64,000 nucleotides of DNA from Arcobacter porcinus (GTDB lineage Bacteria; Campylobacterota; Campylobacteria; Campylobacterales; Arcobacteraceae). Each line of letters starts with the position of its first letter. Position 1 is the first letter of the stretch. The translations under genes and the position numbers were made by a program. The stretch covers positions 1,488,001 through 1,552,000 of the forward strand of contig NZ_CP036246.2 in the NCBI RefSeq assembly GCF_004299785.2. The letters are read 5' to 3'. This document shows, piece by piece, positions 8,791-17,592 of this stretch. The notes beneath the pieces were generated by a model. The model was not told where the DNA came from. It did no database searches and was given only the letters and a program-made list of their open reading frames with translations.

Positions 8791-10698
8791 TTAGATAGCT
8801 TTTGAAGTAATTTTTGTAAGTCTTTGAGTAAATGCAACTCTATCGCTTACATCATCTCCATCACTTATTTTTGCTAAGTCAAGTAAAATCCAAGAGATAT
8901 CTTCTATCAACTCTTCATCTTTTGTAAGATTTAATTTTTGTACAATTTCATGATTTGGATTTATCTCTAAAACTGGTTTAACTTCAGGAACATCTTGTCC
9001 CATTTGTCTAAACATATGAGCCATAGCTGCCATTTGTGCATCTTGACTATCTTTTGTTATACAAGAAGCATAATCATTTAATCTATTTGTGATTTTTACC
9101 TCTTTTACCTCATCTTTTAATTTATCTTTTATTTTTCCTAGTAAATCTTGGTATTTTTCATCTTGCTCTTTTTTTTCTGCTTCATCTATCTCAACTTTTG
9201 GAGCTTCACAAGTTGTAATATCTTTAAATTCCCACTCTTTAAATGCTCCAATAGCTGGAGTTATAATCTCATCAATCTCTTTATCATCTAAGATTAAAAC
9301 TTCTATATTGTTTTTCTTATAACTTTCAAGTAAAGGAGAGTTTCTTAATACTTTTTCATTTTCACCAATAATATAATATATAGCTTTTTGCTCACTATCA
9401 GCTCTTTGTTTATAATCTTCAAGAGAAGTCATTTTTTTATCATCTGCTGTTGATTTATATCTTAAAAGTTCTAAAATCGAATCTTTATTTGTATAATCTT
9501 GATAAACCCCCTCTTTTAAAGCTCTTATATATTGAGATATAAATTTCTCATATTTCTCTTCATCTTTTGAAAGTTTTTTGATTTCACTTAAAATCTTTTT
9601 CACACTTGATTGTTTAATATTTGCTAAGATTCTATTTTCTTGTAAAATTTCTCTACTTACATTTAAAGGTAAATCTTCACTATCTATAATTCCTCTTACA
9701 AATCTTAAATAAGTTGGAAGTAACTCTTTATCATCATCAGTTATAAATACTCTTTTTACATATAATTTAATTCCACTTTGATAATCTGCTCTATACATAT
9801 CAAAAGGAGCATTTTGTGGAATATAAAATAGTGTTGTATATTCATTCACACCTTCTGTTTTTGTATGAATTGTAAGCATTGGATCATTTGAATCTTGAGA
9901 AATTGTTTTATAGAAATTATTATAGTCTTCATCTTTTAGTTTTGATTTACTTTGTGTCCAAAGAGCTGTTGCAGCATTTATCTGTTCATGTCTTTTTTCT
10001 ACTGTTTTAACTGCTTCTTTTCCAGCTTTTTTATCTTCTTCACTTTGCTCTTGCGTTACTTCTTCGTCATAATTTAAGAAAATTGGATATGCAATATGAT
10101 TTGAATATTTTTCAACTATATTTTTAATTCTATATTTACTTGCAAACTCACTTACCTCTTCATCTTTAAGTTTGATATAAATAACTGTTCCATTTGTCTC
10201 TTTTGTACAAGGTGCTAAATCAAACTCTCCTGTTCCATTTGAAGACCATTTATATGCAATATCTTCTCCAGCTTTTTTAGATATTACATCTACTTTGTCT
10301 GCAACCATAAATACAGAATAAAATCCTACTCCAAATTGACCAATAAGATTTGAATCTTTTTTTGCATCTCCTGTAAGTGCTTCAATAAATGATTTTGTAC
10401 CAGATTTTGCAATTGTTCCAATTGAAGCTATCATATCTTCATCATTCATTCCAATACCATTATCAACTAATGTAATAGATTTATCTTTCTCATCAAAAAA
10501 TATATTTATAGCTCCACTCCAAGATGCAAACTGCTCTTTTAACTTCTCATCTGTAAGTCTTAGATAATTTAATTTATCTATTGCATCACTTGAGTTTGAT
10601 ACAAGTTCTCTTATAAAAATCTCTTTATTTGAATATAAAGAGTGTGTCATTAAGTTTAATAATTGTCCTACTTCTGTTTGAAATTGATGTTTTGCCAT
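8791..10698 (-). CDS. htpG: Chaperone HtpG (Hsp90 family)
   Basis: Bacterial Hsp90, an ATP-driven dimeric chaperone of the cytoplasm; 635 residues, normal length. N-terminal GHKL ATPase: ELVSNSSDAIDKL (about 33-45, catalytic Glu and Mg-binding Asn), DNGIGM (about 80) and GQFGVGFYS (about 119-127) are intact. The middle domain holds RGIIDSEDLPLNVSREIL with the catalytic-loop Arg. The C-terminal dimerisation region is complete. The 5' untranslated region is about 90 nt long and begins at a CIRCE-like operator, so HrcA control is likely. It has its own terminator. Confidence 0.97.
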   Translation of the reverse strand: MAKHQFQTEVGQLLNLMTHSLYSNKEIFIRELVSNSSDAIDKLNYLRLTDEKLKEQFASWSGAINIFFDEKDKSITLVDNGIGMNDEDMIASIGTIAKSGTKSFIEALTGDAKKDSNLIGQFGVGFYSVFMVADKVDVISKKAGEDIAYKWSSNGTGEFDLAPCTKETNGTVIYIKLKDEEVSEFASKYRIKNIVEKYSNHIAYPIFLNYDEEVTQEQSEEDKKAGKEAVKTVEKRHEQINAATALWTQSKSKLKDEDYNNFYKTISQDSNDPMLTIHTKTEGVNEYTTLFYIPQNAPFDMYRADYQSGIKLYVKRVFITDDDKELLPTYLRFVRGIIDSEDLPLNVSREILQENRILANIKQSSVKKILSEIKKLSKDEEKYEKFISQYIRALKEGVYQDYTNKDSILELLRYKSTADDKKMTSLEDYKQRADSEQKAIYYIIGENEKVLRNSPLLESYKKNNIEVLILDDKEIDEIITPAIGAFKEWEFKDITTCEAPKVEIDEAEKKEQDEKYQDLLGKIKDKLKDEVKEVKITNRLNDYASCITKDSQDAQMAAMAHMFRQMGQDVPEVKPVLEINPNHEIVQKLNLTKDEELIEDISWILLDLAKISDGDDVSDRVAFTQRLTKITSKAI

Positions 10699-10791
10699 CT
10701 TCTTTCATCTCCTTTTTTATACTATTTTATAAATTTTTAAAAGAGAATTTTATCTAAGCTTTATTAAACTTGGCTAAAGTTTTTTATTTTT

Positions 10792-10818
10792 TTAGCACTT
10801 TTATATATAGAGTGCTAA
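10792..10818 (-). promoter_or_regulatory. CIRCE-like HrcA operator upstream of htpG
   Basis: TTAGCACTT, nine spacer bases, GAGTGCTAA. This matches the CIRCE consensus (TTAGCACTC-N9-GAGTGCTAA) at 17 of 18 arm positions with exact spacing. It lies about 94 nt upstream of the htpG start and just after the acyltransferase stop. On the htpG strand the hairpin is followed by an A run rather than a T run, so an ordinary terminator is a poorer explanation. HrcA represses through CIRCE in many bacteria, including Helicobacter and Campylobacter; htpG as target is inferred from position. Confidence 0.8.
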
Positions 10819-10823
10819 ATTGA

Positions 10824-12761
10824 TTATTTTAAAACTTTTATTATATCATCCACAAAAAGTTGAGCTCCAAAATAAGACAGATGTTGCCCACCATTATATA
10901 AACCACCATTTTTATTAAAAGTTAAACACTTATTTTCTTTACACATTTTTGCATTTAAATCAATAAATGTTACATTTAATCCTTTTAATGCTTCTCTTAC
11001 TTCATTATCAATATTTGTTGTTGGAACTGCATCCCACTCTTCTTTAAAATATAAATTTAAAGTTTTTCTTTTCATCTCTTTGGCAATATCTTGATTTGGT
11101 TTTGGTGGTTGTAAAAGTATTATTGGATTGTGTCCAAATGAGATAAGTTTTTCAATACTTTTTCTAAAACTTTTATAAACTTCTTCTTTTGGTACTTTTT
11201 CTTCTAGATTTTTTTCACCAAATTTAAAATTATCTATAGATTTTTTTCCGTTATTAAACTGATTAAAATTAGTGCCTACTAAAATATTTGTTGGTTTCAT
11301 TTTTTCTAAAATTTTCCATCTCTCTTTATTTATTTCCCATAATTCTGGATAGTTTTTATTTACCCAAATTGGATCAGATAAAATGGGGGAAGCACTATAA
11401 TTTAAAGCTACTAAGTATATTTTTGGTTTATATTCACTTAAAATATAACTAAATACTCCAGAATAAGAATCCCCCAATATAACAATTTTTCTTGAATTTT
11501 CATCACTTTTAAAGATACATGCTGTCATAGGAACTCTTCTATTGCAAGATTCTATTTCTTTTCCACTAAATTCATAACCTTTTATATCACTTTTTAACCT
11601 TATCCATTCTTTTTCTTCAAAATGTTTTAAAGTTTCTCTTACTTCTTGGCTTTGTCTAAACTCATAACCATTTGTATATTTTGCACCCTTATAAAAAGCT
11701 ATTATAAATAGTACAAAAAATAGTAATATCAAATATTTTTTATTGTTCTTACTTCTTCTAATTGGATTCTCAAAAAACCTATATGATAAATAAGATATTA
11801 AAATCATTACTGCAAATAGAGCTATAAAAACTTTATTTCCAATTTCTCCATAAGAAAATCTATAAAATACAAGTATTGGTTGATGATATAAGTATAAAGA
11901 ATAAGATATTACTCCAAAGAATATTGATATTCTTAAAGTAGCCATTTTATATATAAAACTATTCTCTTTTGTAAAAAGTATAAATAAAGTTGTTCCAAAA
12001 ACTGCTATTAAACTTACAAATCCAGGATGTGCATCTGTATCTTTGAAAAATATTAAACAATAGGCAATTATTACAAGACCAAAAGCCGATAAAATATTAT
12101 CAGATCTACTATCTTTTAAATGTTTTGATATTAAAAAAACAATTCCTCCAGCAAAAAGTTCCCAAACTCTTGCAGGTGTAGAGTAAAAAGCAAATGTATT
12201 ATTTATTTTCATCAAATATAAACAATAAAAAAATGACATAGCAAACAAAATTATTAATATTTGTTCAAATTGTTCTTTAAAAAAAATTTTAATTCCATAT
12301 ATTATAAATGGAAATATTAAATAATATTGCCATTCAACTCCTAAACTCCATGTATGAAGTAATACTTTATATTGACTTGAATCTGCAATATAAGAATCTT
12401 CATACATAAAAATATAGTTGGAAAAAAATGCAACTGCACCTTTTAATTGTTCTCTAAAATTTAATAAATCAGAAGGTATCAAATATATATAAGCAAATAT
12501 ACAAGATAAAAATAACATCAAAAGTAAAGCAGGATAAATTCTATCTACTCTACTTTTATAAAATTGTAAGAGTGTTGGTGATTTATCTATTAAAATACCA
12601 GTAATCAAAAATCCCGATAATACAAAAAATATATCAACCCCTAAGAAACCACCAGAAAATAAAGGTATTCCTTTAAATGTTAAATTTGAATGATAAATAA
12701 GTACAGATAAAACTGCAATTGCTCTTAATCCATCAAGTTCACTTCTATATGCCTTAATCAA
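10824..12761 (-). CDS. OafA/YrhL-type acyltransferase with SGNH domain
   Basis: Integral membrane acyltransferase, 645 residues, probably O-acetylating a surface glycan such as LPS/LOS or peptidoglycan-linked sugar. The N-terminal half is an acyltransferase-3 domain with about 10 membrane helices: ELDGLRAIAVLSVLIYH (about 7-23, with the conserved Arg and His) and FFVLSGFLITG (about 45-55). The periplasmic C-terminal half is an SGNH-hydrolase-like domain with the nucleophile block GDSYSG and a terminal GxxLSxxG segment (GGQHLSYFG). Start is a TTG after AGGGG. It stands alone; the htpG operator follows it. Acceptor sugar is unknown. Confidence 0.9.
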   Translation of the reverse strand: MIKAYRSELDGLRAIAVLSVLIYHSNLTFKGIPLFSGGFLGVDIFFVLSGFLITGILIDKSPTLLQFYKSRVDRIYPALLLMLFLSCIFAYIYLIPSDLLNFREQLKGAVAFFSNYIFMYEDSYIADSSQYKVLLHTWSLGVEWQYYLIFPFIIYGIKIFFKEQFEQILIILFAMSFFYCLYLMKINNTFAFYSTPARVWELFAGGIVFLISKHLKDSRSDNILSAFGLVIIAYCLIFFKDTDAHPGFVSLIAVFGTTLFILFTKENSFIYKMATLRISIFFGVISYSLYLYHQPILVFYRFSYGEIGNKVFIALFAVMILISYLSYRFFENPIRRSKNNKKYLILLFFVLFIIAFYKGAKYTNGYEFRQSQEVRETLKHFEEKEWIRLKSDIKGYEFSGKEIESCNRRVPMTACIFKSDENSRKIVILGDSYSGVFSYILSEYKPKIYLVALNYSASPILSDPIWVNKNYPELWEINKERWKILEKMKPTNILVGTNFNQFNNGKKSIDNFKFGEKNLEEKVPKEEVYKSFRKSIEKLISFGHNPIILLQPPKPNQDIAKEMKRKTLNLYFKEEWDAVPTTNIDNEVREALKGLNVTFIDLNAKMCKENKCLTFNKNGGLYNGGQHLSYFGAQLFVDDIIKVLK

Positions 12762-12785
12762 AAATAACCCCTAATATTAGTATTA

Positions 12786-12875
12786 ATTCCATATTTTTCT
12801 TCTATTTTATAGAATAATTGCCGATTATATATTAAACATATGGAATATTTACTTATATATTCTATTTTATATAGA
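12786..12875 (+). repeat. Paired palindromes, candidate operators of the HTH gene
   Basis: Two related palindromes, TTCTATTTTATAGAA (12800-12814) and TCTATTTTATATAGA (12861-12875), plus an inverted pair ATTCCATAT (12786-12794) and ATATGGAAT (12838-12846), lie upstream of the small HTH gene at 12939. Their spacing and symmetry suit a dimeric regulator. In such AT-rich DNA some symmetry is expected by chance. Confidence 0.4.
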
Positions 12876-12938
12876 TAATATACATAGTTGTTTTATCATT
12901 TTGTTATTTGTAAGTTCCTATTTAAAAAGGGATTTAAA

Positions 12939-13136
12939 ATGAAAATGACAAAAAGAGATATTGCAGGATATTTAGGAATAGATTATAAAACTATATTTAA
13001 CTGGGAAAAAAATAGACCAAATTTATACAAAACAATAATGCTTGGACTTATGGTTGAAGATATTATTGAAAAATCAGAAAAAAGTTTAGAAGAGTTAAAA
13101 GAGCTAAAAAAAGAGTTTGAAAATAAAAAATCATAA
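12939..13136 (+). CDS. Small HTH DNA-binding protein
   Basis: Protein of 65 residues, almost entirely a helix-turn-helix (KRDIAGYLGIDYKTIFNWEKNRPN, split here as KRDIAGYLGI then DYKTIFNWEKNRP) followed by a Lys/Glu-rich helix. The fold resembles small phage-type or plasmid-type regulators that insert a W-containing recognition helix. I chose ATG 12939 because AAGGGA lies 6 nt upstream; the longer frame from 12888 has no SD. Two palindromes upstream could be its own operators. A small membrane protein and ciaB follow on the same strand; whether it regulates them is not known. Confidence 0.7.
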   Translation: MKMTKRDIAGYLGIDYKTIFNWEKNRPNLYKTIMLGLMVEDIIEKSEKSLEELKELKKEFENKKS

Positions 13137-13161
13137 TTTTTGTATATTTTAAATACAAAAA
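13137..13161. terminator. AT-rich hairpin after the HTH gene
   Basis: TTTTTGTAT pairs with ATACAAAAA around a 7-nt loop directly after the stop of the HTH gene. There is no clear T run behind it, so termination is uncertain. Confidence 0.35.
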
Positions 13162-13208
13162 TATAGCTTTTGATATAATAATAGCTTTAAAAAATAGGAG
13201 AAAATATT

Positions 13209-13517
13209 ATGGAAATAATGGTAGAAATTTGGAAGTACTGGTTTTTTATAGGTACATTTATAATTCTATTAGTTTTAAAAATAGAAATTTCTGCAATTAA
13301 AGATAGAATAAATGGTGCAAATGGCTTTATTTGGACAATGATAAATCTCATTCTAGCAATTGCAACAGGTATTTTATGGATAATTTCAATAATTTTTATG
13401 GAGCTAGGAACACTATTTTTATATCTATTTTATTCTATTATATATTTTATAATCAATATAAAAGTATCATCTTTGATATTTGATTATTATTCAAACAAAC
13501 ACAATAATAAGCATTAA
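13209..13517 (+). CDS. Small hypothetical membrane protein
   Basis: Unrecognised protein of 102 residues with about three membrane helices (about 8-26, 41-60 and 64-88) and a short Asn/His/Lys-rich tail. The SD AGGAG precedes the start at 13209. It ends 11 nt before ciaB with an SD in the gap, so it is most likely co-transcribed with ciaB and the globin gene. No motif points to a function. Confidence 0.7.
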   Translation: MEIMVEIWKYWFFIGTFIILLVLKIEISAIKDRINGANGFIWTMINLILAIATGILWIISIIFMELGTLFLYLFYSIIYFIINIKVSSLIFDYYSNKHNNKH

Positions 13518-13528
13518 AAGGAGAAAAA

Positions 13529-15412
13529 ATGACAAAAAACCAATTTATATATGATTTACAAAAAATTTATGACTATTTAGACAAACAAAAAGAGAATACA
13601 AATGAGTTATTGAAGTTTTTAGAAAATGAAGAGTTTGACAAACTATCATTAATTGATGATTTTGCAAAGAAATTAGATTTAAATATCTCAAATGAACTAA
13701 GATTTGCTTTAGTTACAAGATTAGTAAATCTAAGAGATGATAGCTTAGTTCAAGTTTTAAAGAAACTTGAAAAAAATGAAAAAGAGATAATCTCCTTCCA
13801 AGAAAAAGCATTTTTATTTGTAAAAGATTTTTGGCACAAAAAACACAAAGAGCTTTTAGATTTTATAGAAGAAAACAATCTTTTAACTCAATTTTATAAA
13901 GAGATTTTTATAGGTGTTTATAATGTTGGACTTGCCATGTCTTCTTGGCAAAGTTCTTGGACAAAACATATTATAAATGGAGTAAACAAAGAGCTTATTT
14001 CTAAATTTGATGGAAATGAAACAAAAATTATGAAATATCTTGAAGATGAGAATCTTTTTGATAAAGGGCACGGTGGAATAACAGCTGATAGATCATATTC
14101 AGCTTTAGTAAAAGTAGAAGATGCTTATAAAAGTGAAGCTTATATAAAAGCTTTCAAAAAAGAGACAACTGCTGTTATTGATGCACTTGAAGAGTTTGCA
14201 GACAAATTAATAGAGCTTGAAGATGAAATTTACAATCAAAAATGGGATTATATTTTATATCTTCAAGCACTTATAAAAGCATTTGCAGAAAGAAGAACAG
14301 ATGAGTTAGTTTTCCAGTGGGCTGATGTTGATAGAGCTTGGATGAAGATAAAAACTCCTATTCAAATTGGGCATCCTTTAGAATATTATGAAGATCATTT
14401 TAGGAAAGCCGTTGCTCTTGAATGGGATATAAGAGTTACAAATCCAAAGTTTGCACAAAATGATCACAGAGTAAATAAAATAAAAAGCTCTTTTAAAAAG
14501 ATTTTTGAATCTTGTGAGCAAACTACTCAAAACAAAAAGATATTTGATTTCTCTTTCGCTTCTTTAGATAAAGTTCAATTATATATAGGAAGACCTGCCC
14601 TATTTTTTGGAGCTGAGTTAAATGGACTTTTCTCAGCTCAAGTTGTGCCAAATGATGAAGTAGTATCAAAAGAAGAGGGTAAAAAAATATTTGCTTTTTC
14701 TGATGAAATTTTACAAAGTAGCCGTGCAAAACCATTTTTAAAACTTAGTCGTGAGATTTTTGGACAAGATTTCTTAAAAAAAGATAGAGAGTTTTTATTT
14801 AATGAGACTTCATCTTGGCACAGTGTTTATGATATTAGCACTATTGGTCACGAATATGGTCATATTTTATGGTGTGATGAAGAGACTGAAAGTGTTATGA
14901 ATAAAAGTGGAAACTTTAAAAATATTGAAGAGTTTAAAGCTACAACAGGTGGTTTAATATCATTCTTTTTGGATGATGATAATGATGAAAAACATCTACA
15001 AGAACAAGTGTTAATTGACCTTGTAAAAAGAAGTGTTGGTTTAATAGCTTGGATGGAAGTGGATGAAGTTCAGCCATATTATTGTGAAGGTTTAATTCAC
15101 TTAAATGGTCTTTTTGAAAGCAAAATTTTAACTTGGGATAGTGATAATAAAAAACTATTCATTGATTTAAGTGATGTAAAATTTGAAGAGCTAAAATCTT
15201 GGTATATAAAAACTTATACATCTTTAGCAAAACACTATTTAAGTAAAAAAGATGCAACAGAATTTTTAAATATTTATGCAAAAAAAGATGGTAAGTATTT
15301 CATGCCAAATGATGAGAACATAAACTCTTTTGTGAAATATTATTTCAAAAGATATCAAGAGATTGGACAAGAGTTGGATACTATTGATAAAAAAGAGAAT
15401 TATATAAAATAA
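13529..15412 (+). CDS. ciaB: CiaB-family protein with HExxH metallopeptidase motif
   Basis: Large soluble protein of 627 residues that I recognise as the CiaB family, named after Campylobacter invasion antigen B and used as a virulence marker in Arcobacter. Seen directly: HEYGH (residues 441-445), a zinc-protease type HExxH, followed about 22 residues later by EEFKATTGG (467-475), which could supply a glutamate third ligand as in gluzincins. No signal peptide is visible. The family name is established; the peptidase activity is my inference from the motif. SD AAAGGAG lies just upstream. It is followed by a globin gene 12 nt on. Confidence 0.82.
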   Translation: MTKNQFIYDLQKIYDYLDKQKENTNELLKFLENEEFDKLSLIDDFAKKLDLNISNELRFALVTRLVNLRDDSLVQVLKKLEKNEKEIISFQEKAFLFVKDFWHKKHKELLDFIEENNLLTQFYKEIFIGVYNVGLAMSSWQSSWTKHIINGVNKELISKFDGNETKIMKYLEDENLFDKGHGGITADRSYSALVKVEDAYKSEAYIKAFKKETTAVIDALEEFADKLIELEDEIYNQKWDYILYLQALIKAFAERRTDELVFQWADVDRAWMKIKTPIQIGHPLEYYEDHFRKAVALEWDIRVTNPKFAQNDHRVNKIKSSFKKIFESCEQTTQNKKIFDFSFASLDKVQLYIGRPALFFGAELNGLFSAQVVPNDEVVSKEEGKKIFAFSDEILQSSRAKPFLKLSREIFGQDFLKKDREFLFNETSSWHSVYDISTIGHEYGHILWCDEETESVMNKSGNFKNIEEFKATTGGLISFFLDDDNDEKHLQEQVLIDLVKRSVGLIAWMEVDEVQPYYCEGLIHLNGLFESKILTWDSDNKKLFIDLSDVKFEELKSWYIKTYTSLAKHYLSKKDATEFLNIYAKKDGKYFMPNDENINSFVKYYFKRYQEIGQELDTIDKKENYIK

Positions 15413-15424
15413 GAAAGGATTATT

Positions 15425-15862
15425 ATGCAATTTACAATAACAAAAGGAATTTTTGGAGAGAGACCAGCAGTTAAAATTCCAGATAAAAGATTTTTAGAAC
15501 TTATTGGTGAAGATGGAATTAGAAAAATAATCTCTGAACACTATGATATTCTAGTAGAAAGTGAAATAAAAGACTTATTTCCACCAGTTGGTAGAGCTTT
15601 AGAAATGGCAAAAAAACACTCTGCAGATTTTTTTATACAAATTTGTGGTGGACCAAAATATTTTAATGAAAGCCGTGGAGCACCTATGATGTTTGTTAGA
15701 CATCAACCTTTTAAAATAACTCCTGAAGCTAGAGAAGTTTGGCTAAAATCTTATATTCCAATATTAGAAAATATTGAGATTGAAGAAGAACTTATGCAAT
15801 CTTTTTGGAACTATTTAGATATTTTTTCAATTTGGATGATAAATACTCCTAGTGAAAATTAA
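15425..15862 (+). CDS. Truncated hemoglobin, group II
   Basis: Heme-binding 2-on-2 globin of 145 residues, probably for oxygen or NO chemistry in the cytoplasm. Seen: the GGPKYF segment (about 76-81), the proximal-side block MMFVRHQPFKIT with the heme-ligating His (about 94), and a Trp in the helix G region (EVWLKSY), all typical of group II (TrHbO-like) rather than the group III type of Campylobacter jejuni Ctb. There is an N-terminal extension of about 20 residues. It sits 12 nt after ciaB with its own SD and ends in a strong terminator. Confidence 0.85.
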   Translation: MQFTITKGIFGERPAVKIPDKRFLELIGEDGIRKIISEHYDILVESEIKDLFPPVGRALEMAKKHSADFFIQICGGPKYFNESRGAPMMFVRHQPFKITPEAREVWLKSYIPILENIEIEEELMQSFWNYLDIFSIWMINTPSEN

Positions 15863-15888
15863 TTTTAAGAGCCAAAAGCTCTTAAAAT
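15862..15888. terminator. Bidirectional terminator after the globin gene
   Basis: ATTTTAAGAGC pairs with GCTCTTAAAAT around CAAAA, giving an 11-bp perfect stem. The stop codons of the globin gene and of the convergent outer membrane protein both fall within or at its edge. Confidence 0.85.
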
Positions 15889-16355
15889 GATAGTTTTATA
15901 GCTAATCCTGAAGTATTATAAGTATATTTCTTATCACTTTTTTTCATATCTATTTCTTTGTATAAAACTTCCAAAGCAAAGTTTTTATTTACTTTATATT
16001 CAACACTAGCTCCATATCCAAAACCATGATAAGTTGTATTATCATAAGTTTGTAGTGCTGTTGTTCCTAAAATATATGCTCTTAATTCATCCGTTAGTTG
16101 ATATCCTAATTTTAAATCTAAATCATATGTTGTAACACTATTTGAATTTATTGTTCCATAATTTATACTATTTGCAAAACCCACAATTACATTATTATCA
16201 AATTTCTCTTTTGTTGTTTGCCCAATAGTTATTTGAGAATAATTTTCTCCATCAACTTTTGCTCCTGTTAATCCTAGAAAAATAGTTGTATCAAGGGCGT
16301 TTGCAGTATTAAAACAAAGAAACATAAAAATCAAACTTAATATTCTTTTATTCAA
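15882..16355 (-). CDS. Small outer membrane beta-barrel protein
   Basis: Exported protein of 157 residues. A signal peptide covers about residues 1-20 with cleavage after ANA. The rest alternates polar and hydrophobic residues with many Tyr, Thr, Asn and Gly, as in eight-stranded barrels of the OmpA/OmpX-like porin family, and ends in LAIKLSF with the C-terminal Phe that the BAM machinery recognises. It could be a small porin or adhesin-like protein. It is a single-gene unit, convergent with the globin gene. Confidence 0.75.
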   Translation of the reverse strand: MNKRILSLIFMFLCFNTANALDTTIFLGLTGAKVDGENYSQITIGQTTKEKFDNNVIVGFANSINYGTINSNSVTTYDLDLKLGYQLTDELRAYILGTTALQTYDNTTYHGFGYGASVEYKVNKNFALEVLYKEIDMKKSDKKYTYNTSGLAIKLSF

Positions 16356-16454
16356 TATATTCTCCTTAAATTTTATTAAAGTATATAAAATTCTCTCTTA
16401 AAGTGCCAAAAAAGGAACTTTGAGATACAATCCAAAAAAAATTGAAGGTCATTT

Positions 16455-17354
16455 ATGAGTTTGCAAACAAAAGGTATTATATTAGCCGTGGTTTCGGCCG
16501 TATTTTATGGTACAAATCCCTTAGGAGCATTAATACTATTTCAAGAAGGCTTAAATGTAACTTCTGTTGTATTTTATAGATTCTTATTTGCTGTTATTCT
16601 TTTAGCACTTTTTATGAAATTCTTTAAAAAATCATTTTATGTAACATTTCAGCAACTATCTATTTTAGCCTTTCTTGGTACTCTTTTTGGAATATCAGCA
16701 ATTTGTCTTTTTAGCTCATTTTTATATATGGATGCTGGACTTGCTAGTACAATTTTATTTGTATATCCAATATTTGTAGCCATTTTAATGGCAATATTTT
16801 TCAAAGAAAAAAGCTCAATAGTTGTTGTTTTATCAATTATTTTATCATTTGCTGGTGTATCTTTACTTTTTGATAGTAATAGTGCAAATATAAGCTTTTT
16901 TGGTTTATCTTTAGTTCTTATTTCTTCTTTATGTTATGCAATTTATATAGTTGTTATAAATAGATATTTAAAAATATCATCTTTAAAAACAACTTTATAC
17001 TCTATGTTCTTTTGTACACTTACAATTCTTATATACTCTTTTTCACAAGAAAATTTAAATATTATGCCTTTAAACAATTTTAATATGTGGTTTTACTCTA
17101 TATTCCTAGCTTTAATTCCTACAATATTCTCTTTAATATTTTTAGTAAAAGCAATAGAACTAATAGGTTCTACAAGTGCTTCAATTCTGGGAGCTTTAGA
17201 GCCTTTAACTGCTGTTTTTATAGGTGTTTTTGTATTTGGAGAAAGCTTAACTTTAAAGATTGTTTTAGCTATTTTTACAATTTTGTTGTCTGTTATTTTA
17301 ATAGTTATAAAATCTTATTTAGAAAGATTATTAAGATTAAATAAAAGAGTTTAA
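16455..17354 (+). CDS. EamA/DMT-family transporter
   Basis: Inner membrane protein of 299 residues with about 10 membrane helices in two repeated halves of about five, the layout of the drug/metabolite transporter (EamA) superfamily. The second half has the usual segment LGALEPLTAVFIGVFVFGESL near helix 9. Likely a metabolite or amino acid exporter; the substrate cannot be read. SD GAAGG precedes the ATG. A hairpin overlaps its stop. Confidence 0.85.
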   Translation: MSLQTKGIILAVVSAVFYGTNPLGALILFQEGLNVTSVVFYRFLFAVILLALFMKFFKKSFYVTFQQLSILAFLGTLFGISAICLFSSFLYMDAGLASTILFVYPIFVAILMAIFFKEKSSIVVVLSIILSFAGVSLLFDSNSANISFFGLSLVLISSLCYAIYIVVINRYLKISSLKTTLYSMFFCTLTILIYSFSQENLNIMPLNNFNMWFYSIFLALIPTIFSLIFLVKAIELIGSTSASILGALEPLTAVFIGVFVFGESLTLKIVLAIFTILLSVILIVIKSYLERLLRLNKRV

Positions 17355-17363
17355 AACTCTTTT
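17343..17363. terminator. Terminator after the EamA gene
   Basis: AAAAGAGTTT followed almost directly by AAACTCTTTT and a T-rich run, overlapping the stop codon of the EamA gene and facing the convergent 68-residue gene. Confidence 0.6.
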
Positions 17364-17366
17364 ATT

Positions 17367-17573
17367 TTAGTTAATGCTTTTTACAGGAATTTGTGTCTTT
17401 TCTTCTATAATTTTAGCTTCTTCATAAATTGGTTGTTTTAAATATGTTAATACAGCTCCAATAACAAGTAGTAAAATTATAATTAATCTTACAGTGTTTC
17501 TTTTCTGTTTAGATTCATTTCCATTGTAGTCATCAATCTTTTCTAAACTTGGTTCACCTTTATTTTTTGCCAT
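17367..17573 (-). CDS. Small single-span membrane protein, hypothetical
   Basis: Protein of 68 residues: a charged N-terminal part (about 1-26), one membrane helix (about 28-46) and a short Lys/Glu-rich periplasmic or cytoplasmic tail. AAGGAG lies 6 nt before the ATG. It follows ybaK at 19 nt and is probably the last gene of the alkD-like/ybaK unit. Nothing indicates its function. Confidence 0.65.
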   Translation of the reverse strand: MAKNKGEPSLEKIDDYNGNESKQKRNTVRLIIILLLVIGAVLTYLKQPIYEEAKIIEEKTQIPVKSIN

Positions 17574-17592
17574 TTTTGCTCCTTTTTTAATT

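Noticed and set aside
9089-9322. Frame antisense to htpG
   Set aside because: Ser/Phe-rich mirror of Lys/Glu-rich helix codons of HtpG; no SD; the htpG frame is certain.
10792-10818. Hairpin read as a terminator for the acyltransferase gene
   Set aside because: On the minus strand it is followed by A bases rather than T, and the exact CIRCE arms and 9-nt spacer fit an operator better.
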